DNA of 64,000 nt from Thermasporomyces sp040195635 (GTDB taxonomy: Bacteria; Actinomycetota; Actinomycetes; Propionibacteriales; Actinopolymorphaceae), in NCBI RefSeq assembly GCF_040195635.1, contig NZ_JBEFTX010000008.1:1-64000 (forward strand), in the 5' to 3' direction. Numbering within the stretch: the first letter of the stretch is position 1; every line of letters begins with the position of its first letter. This document shows, one piece after another, positions 36,389-45,412 of this stretch. The position numbers and the translations under genes were made by a program. The notes beneath the pieces were generated by a model, which was given only the letters and a program-made list of their open reading frames with translations, did no database searches and was not told the DNA's origin.

Positions 36389-37147
36389 GTGGGTGACGAC
36401 GCACCGCGGATCCTGTTGACAGGAGCGGCTGGCAGGATCGGCACGAGCCTGCGCGACACGCTGTCGGACTATCGCCTGCACCTGCATGACCGGGATCCGT
36501 CCGGCGTCCAGGCGCGGCCGAACGAGATGGTGTTCGAGGGTGACATCGCGGACTTCGCCGGCGTCCAGAAAGCGGCAGCGGGGTGCGACGCGGTGATCCA
36601 TCTGGCGGCGGATCCCCGGGTTTCGGCGCCCTGGGACGACCTGCGCTCGCCCAACTTCGACGGTGCCTACCACGTGTTCGAGTCGGCCCGTCTGGCCGGC
36701 GCGCGTCGGCTCGTCTTCGCCAGCACCAACCACGTGACCGGCATGCTCGACCAGCAGGAGCGGTGGCCCCTCGACCCTGGCGGTGACATCGCGCCGGACT
36801 CCCTCTACGGCGCGAGCAAGGCGTTCGGCGAGGCGCTCGGACGCTACTACGCCGAGACCAGTGACCTGTCCGTCGTCTGCCTACGGATCGGCTGGGTGCT
36901 CGAACGCTACCTTCCCGACAACGCGGGCTGGCGGCGGATGTGGTTGAGCTTCCGCGACCTTGGCCAACTCGTCCGTAAGAGCCTCACCGCCGATGTCCGC
37001 TTCGGCATCTACTACGGCGTCTCGGCGAACACCCCGATGCGGTACGACCTCGAGAATGCCCGGCGGGAGTTGGGATACGAACCCGTTGACGACTCGGCCC
37101 GGATCGTCGCCGAGCTCGCCTGGTCGAAGGACGCGTCGCAGCCCTAG
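36389..37147 (+). CDS. NAD-dependent epimerase/dehydratase, uronate-dehydrogenase-like
   Basis: 252 residues from GTG 36389 (AAGGAGATGGCAC). The Rossmann motif is LLTGAAGRIGTSL, followed by FEGDIADF, VIHLAADP and the catalytic YGASK. The size and the early GRIG pattern fit the short uronate dehydrogenase-like branch, which oxidises hexuronates to lactones. With the dehydratase and DapA-like gene this suggests a hexuronate oxidative route, but the exact sugar is inferred. Confidence 0.72.
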   Translation: MGDDAPRILLTGAAGRIGTSLRDTLSDYRLHLHDRDPSGVQARPNEMVFEGDIADFAGVQKAAAGCDAVIHLAADPRVSAPWDDLRSPNFDGAYHVFESARLAGARRLVFASTNHVTGMLDQQERWPLDPGGDIAPDSLYGASKAFGEALGRYYAETSDLSVVCLRIGWVLERYLPDNAGWRRMWLSFRDLGQLVRKSLTADVRFGIYYGVSANTPMRYDLENARRELGYEPVDDSARIVAELAWSKDASQP

Positions 37148-37179
37148 CTCCCGGGTCCCGCGCGCGGAGGCCTGGAGCC

Positions 37180-37656
37180 TCACTGCTGCCACCGGGCGAA
37201 CGGCTCGTCGGCACCGGGCGTCGGGACGTACTGGAGCTGGCCCGGCGCCAGTCGGTGCAGGGCGTCCTGCATCTGCGTGAGGATCGGGGGAGTCCGCTCG
37301 ACGCCGGGGACGAACTCCTTGGGTGCGGCATAGATGATGCGGGCCAGCCCGGCGACGGCACATGCCGCGTGGCACATCACGCAGGGCTCGCAGCTCGACA
37401 CGACGGTCGCCCCGGTGAGGTTCTCCAGGCCGTGCCGGGAGCAGGCGGCGCGGATGGCGGCCACCTCGGCATGCGCCGTCGGATCGTTGTCCTGCGCGGT
37501 GGTGTTGACGCCGGTGCCGAGCACCTGCCCGTCTCGGACCACGAGGGCGCCGAACGGGGCTCGACCGACGCCCGCGTTGTCCAAAGCGAGCTGGACGACC
37601 TGCCGCAGGAGATCACTGTCAGCCGGAGCCAGTCCCGGCTCGTCACTGGACGTCAT
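37180..37656 (-). CDS. Nucleoside/guanine deaminase-like cytidine deaminase family enzyme
   Basis: 158 residues from ATG 37656. Zinc motifs HAEVAAI (His ligand and catalytic Glu) and SSCEPCVMCHAAC (two Cys ligands) define the family. GAPFGALVVRDGQVL-like sequence (GRAPFGALVVRDGQVL) and the length fit guanine deaminase or tRNA-adenosine-deaminase-type proteins. The C-terminal Phe-Ala-Arg-Trp tail resembles GuaD. It likely acts in purine salvage. It converges on the epimerase gene with 32 bp between. Confidence 0.82.
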   Translation of the reverse strand: MTSSDEPGLAPADSDLLRQVVQLALDNAGVGRAPFGALVVRDGQVLGTGVNTTAQDNDPTAHAEVAAIRAACSRHGLENLTGATVVSSCEPCVMCHAACAVAGLARIIYAAPKEFVPGVERTPPILTQMQDALHRLAPGQLQYVPTPGADEPFARWQQ

Positions 37657-37772
37657 GCGGGAATCGTAACGTTCCGGGCGTTCCGGCCCTGCCCGTCGAG
37701 ATTCCAGGCGATCACGTGTCGCGGATGATGCCGATGAGGTCCCGGCTGAAGCCGTCCCCGTGGCCGCCGACG

Positions 37773-39161
37773 CTAGGAGGTCTTCCCGGTGGCGAGCAGC
37801 TTCTCCAGCTTGGGTCGAACCTCCTTCATCGCCTCGGCCGCGGAGCGTTTGCCCATCAGGACCGACTCCCAGACCGGCGTGAAGACGTTGCCCCACTCGA
37901 CGACGTACCCGCCGTAGTGCTTGCCCGTCTTGTCACCTGGCGTACGAAGGAACTCAGGGTTGAGCTCGTCGAGGAAGACCTGCTTGCTCATGGGTTTCGT
38001 CGACGGATCGAGGAACACGTCGCCCTCGGCGAGCTCCCGGAGCGACGGCACGCTCTGGCCGAGCGAGGAGACGATCTTCTGGCCGTCGGCCGAGGTACAG
38101 AAGGAGATCCAGTCCCAGGCGGCCTGCTTCTCCTCGTCCGGTGCCTTCGCCGTGACCGAAAGCGGGGAGTACCAACCCGTGGAGACCTTCTTACGCCCGA
38201 CCGGGAAGGGGACGACGTCCCAGTCGAACTTCGCCGCCCGGTTGCGCACCGTCGCCCACACGCCGTCATAGACCATCGCGACGTTGCCGGTCAGGAAGGA
38301 GAGCTGGCCGGACTGCTGGTAGGCAGGACTCGGGGCAATCGCGTGCTTGACGCCAAGGTCGGCAACGAACTGCAGACCTTCCACCGCCTCTGGTTCGTCC
38401 AACGGCACTCGGCGATCCTCGGTGATCACCTCGCCCTCGCTCGCCCACACCCACGGCCAGGGAGTGCCACCGGCCGCGGGGTCGAAGCCGTACTGCTTGA
38501 CCCGCCTCGGATCGAAGCCGGCCTGGCCGGGGCTCTTGCCGTTGCGGTCGACGGTGAGCTGACGGCCGTACTCGACCACTTCGTCCCAGGTCATCGGCGT
38601 CGTCGGGTCGGGCGGTTCGATGCCGGCCTTCTCGAACAGGTCGAGGTTGCAGTAGATCGCCATCGACCCCCCGTCATAGGGCAGGCCGTACGTCTTGCCT
38701 TCGTACTCCGAGGTGTCCCACGCGGTCGGCAGGAACTCGTCCTTCTTGAACCGGGGGTCGCTCTTGATCAGATCGTCGAGTGGCTCGAGCGCACCCGCCC
38801 GAATCGACGACGTGATCGTGCACGAGCACTCGAAGAGCGCATCCGGCGGCGTGCCACTCGCGAGTTTGAGCTGGAACTTCTGGTAGAAGTCGCCCGGCAC
38901 CTGCTCGATGTTCACCTTGGTGTCGGGATTGCGGGTGGCGAACTCCTCACGCAGTTGGCGGAACACCTTCCAGATCGCCTGGTCGCCACGGGCGAAGAAG
39001 TCGACTCCCGCACTGTCGCTGCCGCCCGCGCCGCCGGATCCGCCGGTGAAGCCACTGCAGGCCGACGTGAAGCCTCCGGCCGCAAGGGCGAGGCCGAGCG
39101 AGCCGGCGCCCAGGAGGAACCCGCGCCGGCTGTGGAGCGGAGACTGTCTCGGAGCATCCAC
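37773..39161 (-). CDS. Sugar ABC transporter substrate-binding lipoprotein
   Basis: 462 residues with a Tat-type lipoprotein signal: SRRGFLLGAGSLGLALAAGG, then a lipobox ending FTSAC. The mature protein fits family 1 sugar-binding proteins, with VNIEQVPGDFYQKFQLKLAS, YGLPYDGGSMAIYCNLDLF and TPMTWDEVVEYG. It is the last gene of a three-gene importer (two permeases precede it). No ATPase gene is in the window, so a shared MsiK-type ATPase is probable. The nearby sugar-acid genes make a uronide or oligosaccharide a plausible ligand. Confidence 0.87.
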   Translation of the reverse strand: MDAPRQSPLHSRRGFLLGAGSLGLALAAGGFTSACSGFTGGSGGAGGSDSAGVDFFARGDQAIWKVFRQLREEFATRNPDTKVNIEQVPGDFYQKFQLKLASGTPPDALFECSCTITSSIRAGALEPLDDLIKSDPRFKKDEFLPTAWDTSEYEGKTYGLPYDGGSMAIYCNLDLFEKAGIEPPDPTTPMTWDEVVEYGRQLTVDRNGKSPGQAGFDPRRVKQYGFDPAAGGTPWPWVWASEGEVITEDRRVPLDEPEAVEGLQFVADLGVKHAIAPSPAYQQSGQLSFLTGNVAMVYDGVWATVRNRAAKFDWDVVPFPVGRKKVSTGWYSPLSVTAKAPDEEKQAAWDWISFCTSADGQKIVSSLGQSVPSLRELAEGDVFLDPSTKPMSKQVFLDELNPEFLRTPGDKTGKHYGGYVVEWGNVFTPVWESVLMGKRSAAEAMKEVRPKLEKLLATGKTS

Positions 39162-39194
39162 GATGATGCCTTCCTTTCGAGCAGGGCGTCGTCA

Positions 39195-40106
39195 CTACGC
39201 CTTGAGGCCTGTGAGCACGATTCCGCGGATGAATGTCTTCTGCGCCAGGAAGAACAGCACCACCACCGGCGCCACCATGATGACGGAGACGGCCATGACG
39301 AGATGGGTCATGTCCCGGCCCCACTGCAGACCCTGTAGCGCTGAGATTCCCAGCGCGAGGGTCCACTTCTCTTCGCTCGTGAGGTAGACCAACGGACCGA
39401 AGAAGTCGTTCCAGTGTGAGAGGAACGAGAACACCGTCACGACCGCGATCGCCGGTCTGGACAGCGGAAGAATGATCTGGGTGAGGATCACCCAGGGGCT
39501 CGCCCCGTCGATCCGGGCCGCCTCGTCGAGTTCCATCGGCAGCGTACGGAAGAACTGCCGGAGCAGGAAGATGAAGAACGCACTGCCGGCGCCGAACCAG
39601 TAGGGCACGGTCAACGGCAGGAAGGTGTCCAACCAGTTCAGCGACTTGAAGAGGATGAACGTCGGGATCAATGTCACGGTGTACGGCACCATGAGCGTGG
39701 CCAGCACGATGGCGAAGAAGATGTCGCGGCCGGGCCAGCGCAGTCGCGAGAACGCGAAGGCACACAGCACCGACGTCACCACCTGCCCCGCGGTCGCGAC
39801 GAACGTGATGACGAGTGTGTTCTCCAGATACTGCAGGAAGGGAAGTGCGGAGAGGACCTCGGTGAAGTTGCTCCAACGCACCGGTTCGGGGATCCACTCC
39901 GGCGGTAGGACGAAGATGTTCTCCGGCCCCTTCAGGGAGCTGCTGATCAGCCATGCGAACGGCAGCAGCATGACGAGCCCGCCTCCGGTCAGCAGGACGT
40001 ACGCCACCACGCGACGGATCCGACCGGTCGGCCGCCGGCGCGGTGCGGCCGGTGCCTCGCCCAGGTCGACTGTCAGGGGACCGCTTCCCGTCGTCGTGGT
40101 GGCCAC
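39195..40106 (-). CDS. Carbohydrate ABC transporter permease (MalG-type)
   Basis: 303 residues with six predicted helices. The EAA loop ELDEAARIDGASPWVILTQI sits near residue 200 and contacts the ATPase. The C-terminus TFIRGIVLTGLKA is typical of MalG-type permeases. It follows the MalF-type gene by four bases and precedes the binding-protein gene by 33. Confidence 0.9.
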   Translation of the reverse strand: MATTTTGSGPLTVDLGEAPAAPRRRPTGRIRRVVAYVLLTGGGLVMLLPFAWLISSSLKGPENIFVLPPEWIPEPVRWSNFTEVLSALPFLQYLENTLVITFVATAGQVVTSVLCAFAFSRLRWPGRDIFFAIVLATLMVPYTVTLIPTFILFKSLNWLDTFLPLTVPYWFGAGSAFFIFLLRQFFRTLPMELDEAARIDGASPWVILTQIILPLSRPAIAVVTVFSFLSHWNDFFGPLVYLTSEEKWTLALGISALQGLQWGRDMTHLVMAVSVIMVAPVVVLFFLAQKTFIRGIVLTGLKA

Positions 40107-40110
40107 CTGC

Positions 40111-41088
40111 CTACCTCCCGCGCTCGGCTTCGTAGTAGACCCAACGGCGTTGGAGGCGGAACATCACCACGGTCAGCCCCACGATGACGAGAAACAGCAG
40201 CCACGACAGTGCCGCTGCGTACCCGACATTGAAGTACTGGAACGCGTTGCGGTAGAGGAACACCATGTACATCAGCGCGGAGTCCTCAGGCCCCGAACTG
40301 CCCGTGCCGGTGGGAGTGTAGATCAGGTAGACGATCGTGAAGACCTGGAACGACCCGATGATGCCGAGTACGAGGTTGTAGAAGATGATCGGCGACATCA
40401 TCGGGACCGTGATGTGCCGGAACTGACCGACGGTGCCGGCACCGTCGATCTCGGCCGCTTCGTACAGCTGTTGGGGGAGTCCCTGCAGTCCGGCGAGGAA
40501 GACCAGCATCGTCCCGCCGAGGCCCATCCAGAGCCCGATCATCACAAGAGCGGGAATGGTGAGTCCGGGTTCGATCAACCATCCGGGGCCGGGTATGCCA
40601 ACGAAGTCGAGCAGGTTGTTCAGGAGGCCGAAGTCGCGGTTGAGGATCCAGCGCCACAGGGCGGCGGCGGCCGCTGCGGGTACGAGCGTCGGGAGATACC
40701 AGATGGTGCGGTAGATGCTGATGCCGCGAACCTTCTGGTTCATGAGGATGGCCACCATGAAACCGGTGATGAGCGTCAGGGGGATCGCGAGAACGCTGTA
40801 GTAGATCGTCGCCGACAGCGACTTGAGGAACAACTCGTCGGAGAACATCTCCAGGTAGTTGCGCAACCCGATGAAGGTCGGCGCGTCGACGATCTTGTAC
40901 TCGGTGAAGCTCAGATAGAACGTGAAGACAATGGGGTACGCCGTGAAGATCAGCAGGCCAAGGATCACCGGCGCGGCGAAGAGGTACCCGTGCACCGCCT
41001 CCTGCCCCCAGCGCCGGCGCGACCGCTTCGCCCCTGACCGCCTGGTGCCAGCGTCAGCGGGCTGAGCGGCGGGCGGGGAATAAGGCAT
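40111..41088 (-). CDS. Carbohydrate ABC transporter permease (MalF-type)
   Basis: 325 residues with an N-terminal basic, cytoplasmic segment and about six helices (GYLFAAPVILGLLIFTAYPI first). The EAA loop is QQLYEAAEIDGAGTVGQFRH. It is the first gene of the importer operon. The start at 41088 has no ribosome site, and an unusually A/T-rich patch (ACTAATTTTGT) lies directly before it, perhaps part of the promoter of a leaderless transcript. Confidence 0.88.
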   Translation of the reverse strand: MPYSPPAAQPADAGTRRSGAKRSRRRWGQEAVHGYLFAAPVILGLLIFTAYPIVFTFYLSFTEYKIVDAPTFIGLRNYLEMFSDELFLKSLSATIYYSVLAIPLTLITGFMVAILMNQKVRGISIYRTIWYLPTLVPAAAAAALWRWILNRDFGLLNNLLDFVGIPGPGWLIEPGLTIPALVMIGLWMGLGGTMLVFLAGLQGLPQQLYEAAEIDGAGTVGQFRHITVPMMSPIIFYNLVLGIIGSFQVFTIVYLIYTPTGTGSSGPEDSALMYMVFLYRNAFQYFNVGYAAALSWLLFLVIVGLTVVMFRLQRRWVYYEAERGR

Positions 41089-41464
41089 ACAAAATTAGTA
41101 ATGGTGGCCCGCGTGGCAGGTCAACGGAACGCGGCATCGGTGGACACTCTTGGCCGCCACGCGCCGTGTCCGGGTAGCTGTGATCTGTCAATGCGCCGTT
41201 GCGACCTCTCCGCCGAACACTGCACTGGTGGTCAACCCCAGTGCGCTGGCGTACGAGGGGCCCCGACCGACCGGTCGCAAGACTGGCCCATGTCAGCGGC
41301 CGAGTAGGACTGCGGGAAGGTGAACGTGAACGGAATGCGCCGCGCTGTCCATGCACCGCGGGTGGGTCGAGACTCGACAAGGGTCGGATCGTCGCAGTCG
41401 CGGCAGGCAGTGCCCGGGTGGACCGGCTGATCACGACGCCCGGCTGGCCGCGCGACTCAGTGAC
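41089..41464. other. Intergenic, importer promoter region
   Basis: No gene is supported; the frames present are Arg/Ser-rich shadows. The A/T-rich patch at 41088-41102 stands out from the surrounding GC-rich sequence and probably contains promoter or operator elements of the importer operon. Confidence 0.4.
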
Positions 41465-41791
41465 TCAGCCTGACACCGCCATCTCGCCGAGCTCGGACCA
41501 GTCCTCCTGCGGGACCTTGAAGTTCACGATCCGCGGTGTCTCGACGAGGTGGGGCGGCAGCGTCTCGCGTGCCTTCGCGAAGTGAGCGGACTGAACGTGC
41601 GCCGCCCCGGCGTCGTCGTCACGAAACGCCTCCACCAGGACGTACTCGGCCGGGTCGTCAAGGCTCCGCGACCAGTCGAACCACAGGCAGCCGGGTTCAC
41701 CGCGGGTCGCCCGCGTGAACTCCTCGACGATCGCCGGCCACTGGTCGGCCGACTCGGGCCGCACGCGGAACTTCGCGGTGATGAAGATCAT
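41465..41791 (-). CDS. Antibiotic biosynthesis monooxygenase (ABM)-family protein
   Basis: 108 residues from ATG 41791, with AGAGGA ten bases ahead. The ferredoxin-like ABM fold shows MIFITAKFRVRPESADQW, GCLWFDWSRSLDDPAEYVLV and AHVQSAHFAKARE. These small proteins are dimeric cofactor-free monooxygenases or YgiN-like enzymes. The start is chosen by ribosome site and family start; a frame extension of 24 codons is not family-like. Confidence 0.82.
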   Translation of the reverse strand: MIFITAKFRVRPESADQWPAIVEEFTRATRGEPGCLWFDWSRSLDDPAEYVLVEAFRDDDAGAAHVQSAHFAKARETLPPHLVETPRIVNFKVPQEDWSELGEMAVSG

Positions 41792-41802
41792 GGACGTCCT
41801 CT

Positions 41803-41816
41803 TTCGTACGTACGAA
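41803..41816. promoter_or_regulatory. 14-bp palindrome upstream of the ABM gene
   Basis: TTCGTACGTACGAA is perfectly self-complementary and ends 12 bases before the ABM start on the minus strand, overlapping where a core promoter or ribosome site would be. It could be a repressor site. No dedicated regulator is adjacent. Confidence 0.4.
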
Positions 41817-41901
41817 CGACGTTGCACGGCACGCTCACTCGCGGGCAACGACGCGTGCCCCACACTAGAGGTTCACGGTCCATCGAGCAGAGGCACACGT
41901 G

Positions 41902-42513
41902 CTACGTCGCGACCCGCTGGGCATCGATGGCGAGCCAGTCGCGGTAGGACGCGGTCCGGCGTACCTCCTCGACGACGAAGCCGGCGGCGGCGAGATGCGC
42001 GGCGAGGTCGCGTTCGCGGTGGTAGGTGAACCAGCGCCGACGTTGCGAGCCGTAGTTGAACGCGACCTCCCACGCCTCGCCGTCGCCGTCGGCCACGGAC
42101 AGGTGGAGCCGGCCGCCGATGCGTACGGCTCGGGCGAACTCGGCGAGCACGCCCGGCACGTCCGCACGGGGGAGGTGGAGCAGTGCGGCCTGGCACCAGA
42201 CGGCGTCCATGGATCCGGTACGCAGCGGAAGCTGGCGCATGTCGGCCCGCGCGGCGCCGGTCAGCCCGCCGGTCCGGAGCTGGCCGGCGGACAGGTCGAG
42301 GCCGACGACCCGGAACCCGTGCGCGCGCATGGCGCGGACCTCCCGGCCGGGACCGCAGCCGACGTCGGCCACCCAGCTTCCGGGCGGGAGAACGGCGGCG
42401 AGGGCAGCGATGTCGTCGTTGAGCGACCGAGGGTCGACGGTCGAGTTCCGCCGGAGGTATTCGGATGCGATCGCGTCGTAGGTCTCCTGCGTTTCGGCAA
42501 TCGGCTCCGCCAT
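41902..42513 (-). CDS. Class I SAM-dependent methyltransferase
   Basis: 203 residues. SAM-binding motif I is VADVGCGPGREV, followed by VVGLDLSAGQL (motif II acidic residue), MDAVWCQAALLHLP and a GGRLHLSV strand. It is a complete small-molecule type methyltransferase with no visible substrate-binding insertion. It stands alone between unrelated genes. Confidence 0.85.
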   Translation of the reverse strand: MAEPIAETQETYDAIASEYLRRNSTVDPRSLNDDIAALAAVLPPGSWVADVGCGPGREVRAMRAHGFRVVGLDLSAGQLRTGGLTGAARADMRQLPLRTGSMDAVWCQAALLHLPRADVPGVLAEFARAVRIGGRLHLSVADGDGEAWEVAFNYGSQRRRWFTYHRERDLAAHLAAAGFVVEEVRRTASYRDWLAIDAQRVAT

Positions 42514-42582
42514 GGCCGCGACGTTACCGGCGTGCCCAGAGCGCTCGATAGTGCAGAACCCGACAACGCCGCAGCCGATGGT

Positions 42583-43626
42583 TCAGAACTCGACGACGAC
42601 CTTGACCTCGTCGTCGTCACGGTCGAGGGCGCTCTGCCAGGAGGTGAGCGGCACGCGCCGGGTGAGGAGGCGGCAGAGCCAGGAGCGGTCCACGCGCAGC
42701 AGGGTGTCGACGGCCTGGGCGTAGTGCCGGCGGCCGGCGTTGACCGTGCCCACCAGTGCGGCGTTCGCGCGCAGCAGCATCGGCGGGACCGAGCCGGGGT
42801 CGGCGGCGCCGCCGGCGATGAGCATCATCACGCCGGCCTGGCCGAGCAGAGCGGTGGCCGGCCCGATCAACCCGGCCGCCCCTGAACACTCGAAGGCCAG
42901 GTCGAAGCGGGGACCGTCCGCGAGGGTGCCGAGGTCGTCGGTGTACGCCGCACCGAGCGTGGTCACGAGGTCGGGCTTCACACCGGTACGCATCCGGTCG
43001 AGCACGGTCACGTCGAGCCCGGCGTCGCGGCCGGCGGCGGCGGCGAGCAGACCGATCGGCCCCGCGCCGGTCACCAGGAGGCGCGCGGGCGTGGAGGGTC
43101 CCCGTCGGGCGACGTAGAAGGCGGTCTCGAGTGCCTTGCACACGACCGACATCGGCTCGACGAGGACGCCCAGCTCGCCGAGGCTGTCGGGAACGGGAAC
43201 CAGGTAGGCGGGCTCGCTACGCCAGCGGGTCCGGCCGAAACCGTCGGCACCCTTGATACCGCGTTCGGTGTAGGCACCGCTGGTGCAGAAGTCCCAGTCA
43301 CCACGGGCGCAGGCGGCACACTCGGCGCAGGGCCGCCGCACGATGCCGGTGACCAATTGCCCGGGCGCGAACCCGGAGGTCGGCGGTGCCTCCACGACCT
43401 GGCCGACCGCCTCGTGGCCCAGCACCAGCCGGGGCGCGTCGGGGCCGGACGCGGACGCACGGTGTGTACCGCCGACAAGGTGCAGGTCGGTGCCACAGAC
43501 CCCGACGAGGAGGGTACGCACGAGCACGGAGCCTTCGCCTGGTCCGGGCTCGGGAACGGCGAGCGTCGCCGCCGTGTCACGCCGGCCCCGCACGACGCTC
43601 ATTGCCAGGTTCGTCACGGGCGTCAC
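42583..43626 (-). CDS. Zinc-dependent alcohol/sugar dehydrogenase (MDR family)
   Basis: 347 residues from GTG 43626, overlapping the stop of the upstream SDR gene. MDR motifs are VGVCGTDLHLVGG (catalytic Cys and loop), LVLGHEAVGQV (His-Glu), a structural-zinc cysteine cluster CAECAACARGDWDFC, and the Rossmann LLVTGAGPIGLLAA. The lobed pattern with GIKGADGFG resembles glucose dehydrogenase-like enzymes. It is the last gene of a four-gene coupled sugar operon. Confidence 0.86.
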   Translation of the reverse strand: MTPVTNLAMSVVRGRRDTAATLAVPEPGPGEGSVLVRTLLVGVCGTDLHLVGGTHRASASGPDAPRLVLGHEAVGQVVEAPPTSGFAPGQLVTGIVRRPCAECAACARGDWDFCTSGAYTERGIKGADGFGRTRWRSEPAYLVPVPDSLGELGVLVEPMSVVCKALETAFYVARRGPSTPARLLVTGAGPIGLLAAAAGRDAGLDVTVLDRMRTGVKPDLVTTLGAAYTDDLGTLADGPRFDLAFECSGAAGLIGPATALLGQAGVMMLIAGGAADPGSVPPMLLRANAALVGTVNAGRRHYAQAVDTLLRVDRSWLCRLLTRRVPLTSWQSALDRDDDEVKVVVEF

Positions 43627-44417
43627 CAGGAGACGATCGTCTCGCCGGTCAGGCGGGCCGACGCCGGGCCGACGAGGAACAGCACGATCGAGGCCATGTC
43701 CGCCGGTTCCGCGACGCGTTGCAGCCGGGACCGGTCGCTCTGGTCGGGGACCTCCCGGGTAGCGCGGAACCGCCCGGTATAGGTCGCGGTCGGCGCGATG
43801 CAGTTGACGTTCACGTCGTACGGACGAAGCTGCTCGGCCAGGCACCTGGTGTAGTGCGCGTTCGCCGCCTTCGCCGCGGCGTAGATGAGGCCGTTGCGGG
43901 CCGGTAGGTGTCCGGCGACCGAACCCACGTTGACGATCCGGCCGGTACGTCGTTCGCGCATGTGCCGGCCGGCGTACTTGCAGGCGTACATCGTCGTGAG
44001 GACGTTGTTGTCCACGACGGCGCGGATGTCGTCGGGGTCGATGTCGAGCGCGTCGTTCGGCTCCGGCCGGGGGGTCTGCGCGCCGATGTCCCCGCCGGCG
44101 TTGTTGACCAGGATGTCGAGCTGACCGAACGCCTCGACCACGTCCGTGATCAGACCAGCGGTCTGGGCGGCGTCGGTCAGGTCGGCGGCGAAGAACCCGG
44201 ACCCCCGGCCGAGCGCGCGTACCTCGTCCGCCACCGCCTCTCCGGACTCGGCCTCGCCGAATCGCGCGGCCGCGGCCCCGTCCAGGTCGTGGATCGCGAC
44301 GTCGGCGCCGTGGCGGGCGAGCTCGAGCGCGTAGTGGCGGCCGAGTCCACGGCTCGACCCGGTGACGAGCGCGACCTTGCCGGTGAGGTCACCGCCCGGG
44401 TGGTCCTGCGCGGTCAT
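43623..44417 (-). CDS. Short-chain dehydrogenase/reductase (second in operon)
   Basis: 264 residues from ATG 44417, overlapping the isomerase stop (ATGA). The SDR motifs are VTGSSRGLGRHYA, ILVNNAGGD, a catalytic Ser (IVNVGSVAG) and YAAAK. It likely oxidises a sugar or polyol hydroxyl with NAD(P). Its own stop overlaps the GTG of the alcohol dehydrogenase. Confidence 0.88.
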   Translation of the reverse strand: MTAQDHPGGDLTGKVALVTGSSRGLGRHYALELARHGADVAIHDLDGAAAARFGEAESGEAVADEVRALGRGSGFFAADLTDAAQTAGLITDVVEAFGQLDILVNNAGGDIGAQTPRPEPNDALDIDPDDIRAVVDNNVLTTMYACKYAGRHMRERRTGRIVNVGSVAGHLPARNGLIYAAAKAANAHYTRCLAEQLRPYDVNVNCIAPTATYTGRFRATREVPDQSDRSRLQRVAEPADMASIVLFLVGPASARLTGETIVSW

Positions 44418-45412
44418 CGGTCTCCTGCCCGAGTGGTCTGCAGTGCGTGGACGTACGCGAGGCTCGCGGTCAGCTGGCGTTGCTCGTAGGCGACGATGGC
44501 CTCGGCCGGTTCGCCGCGTTCGGCGGGCGTCCGCCAGTCGCCTCCCGGCCGGACGTTCGCGCGGACGACGCGCAGCGCCTCGGCCAGCTGGGCGGGCGTA
44601 CGGGAAGGCGGGTAGTCGGGCCAGAAGTCGGGCGCGAACACCCGGATGTCGCGTGCCTGAAGCGCACCCAGCTCGATCGCCATCGTGACGCCCGGCACGG
44701 CCTCGTCGAGCAGGTCCAGCAACGCCGGGAAGTCGGTCAGCCCCTGACCGAGGGGGCAGCGGACGAGCAGATAGCCCTCCTCGCTCCACCACGTCCAGTA
44801 GTCCTTGAGGTGGACGTTCTTGACATACGGTGCGACGCGGCGGAAGTAGTCGACCGGTTCCTCCGCCGTTCCCAGCGGGTTGCCGGTGTCGAGGTTGATA
44901 CCGAAGGACGGCGATCCGATCGACTCACACAGCCACAGGAGTTCTTCCGACGCGAGGTCCTGGTGGTTCTCCACGGCGAGGTTGATGCCCGCGCTCTCCG
45001 CGGTGCCGGCGGCCACCTTCAGCTTCGCCTGCACCTCGGCGAGGAAGGGTTGCCAGCGGCCGGCCAGGGGTCGCCGGTCGCCGCCGATCTTGGCGCCGCC
45101 GACGACGGTACGGACAGTGGGAGCGCCCACCCGCGCGGCCAGCTCGATCACCCGGGCCAGTGCCTCGGGGTCGTAGCCGCCGGTGTCGACCGTGATGAAC
45201 AGACCTCGTTCGGCCGCCTCGCTGCCCAGCTTCTCGACGTCCTCACCCTCGAGGAACGTGGCCGGCATCTCCACGCCGGTCAGGCCGTACGTCTGTGCCA
45301 GGTCCATCATTGCCCGCGCGGTGATGCGCGGCCGACCGGCGTCGGGGTTGAGACCCATGCTGTAGGTGGTGCCGTACGCGGAGAGTCCCACGCGCAGAGG
45401 TGACGGGCTCAT
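44414..45412 (-). CDS. Sugar phosphate isomerase/epimerase-like TIM-barrel protein
   Basis: 332 residues from ATG 45412, inside the stop of the upstream SDR (ATGA). AP-endonuclease-2-type barrel metal ligands are LAVENHQDLAS (Glu), GINLDTGNPLG (Asp), KNVHLKDYW (His) and AIELGALQ (Glu). Proteins of this family epimerise or dehydrate sugars and inositols. With two SDRs and an MDR dehydrogenase it suggests oxidation-isomerisation of a keto-sugar or cyclitol. Confidence 0.85.
   Translation of the reverse strand: MSPSPLRVGLSAYGTTYSMGLNPDAGRPRITARAMMDLAQTYGLTGVEMPATFLEGEDVEKLGSEAAERGLFITVDTGGYDPEALARVIELAARVGAPTVRTVVGGAKIGGDRRPLAGRWQPFLAEVQAKLKVAAGTAESAGINLAVENHQDLASEELLWLCESIGSPSFGINLDTGNPLGTAEEPVDYFRRVAPYVKNVHLKDYWTWWSEEGYLLVRCPLGQGLTDFPALLDLLDEAVPGVTMAIELGALQARDIRVFAPDFWPDYPPSRTPAQLAEALRVVRANVRPGGDWRTPAERGEPAEAIVAYEQRQLTASLAYVHALQTTRAGDR

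Noticed and set aside
37716..39338. 540-residue plus-strand frame
   Set aside because: It is the antisense shadow of the binding-protein gene; Arg/Leu-rich composition with no family motif.
41101..41434. Short frames between importer and ABM genes
   Set aside because: They are Arg/Ser-rich shadows on both strands with no ribosome sites or motifs.
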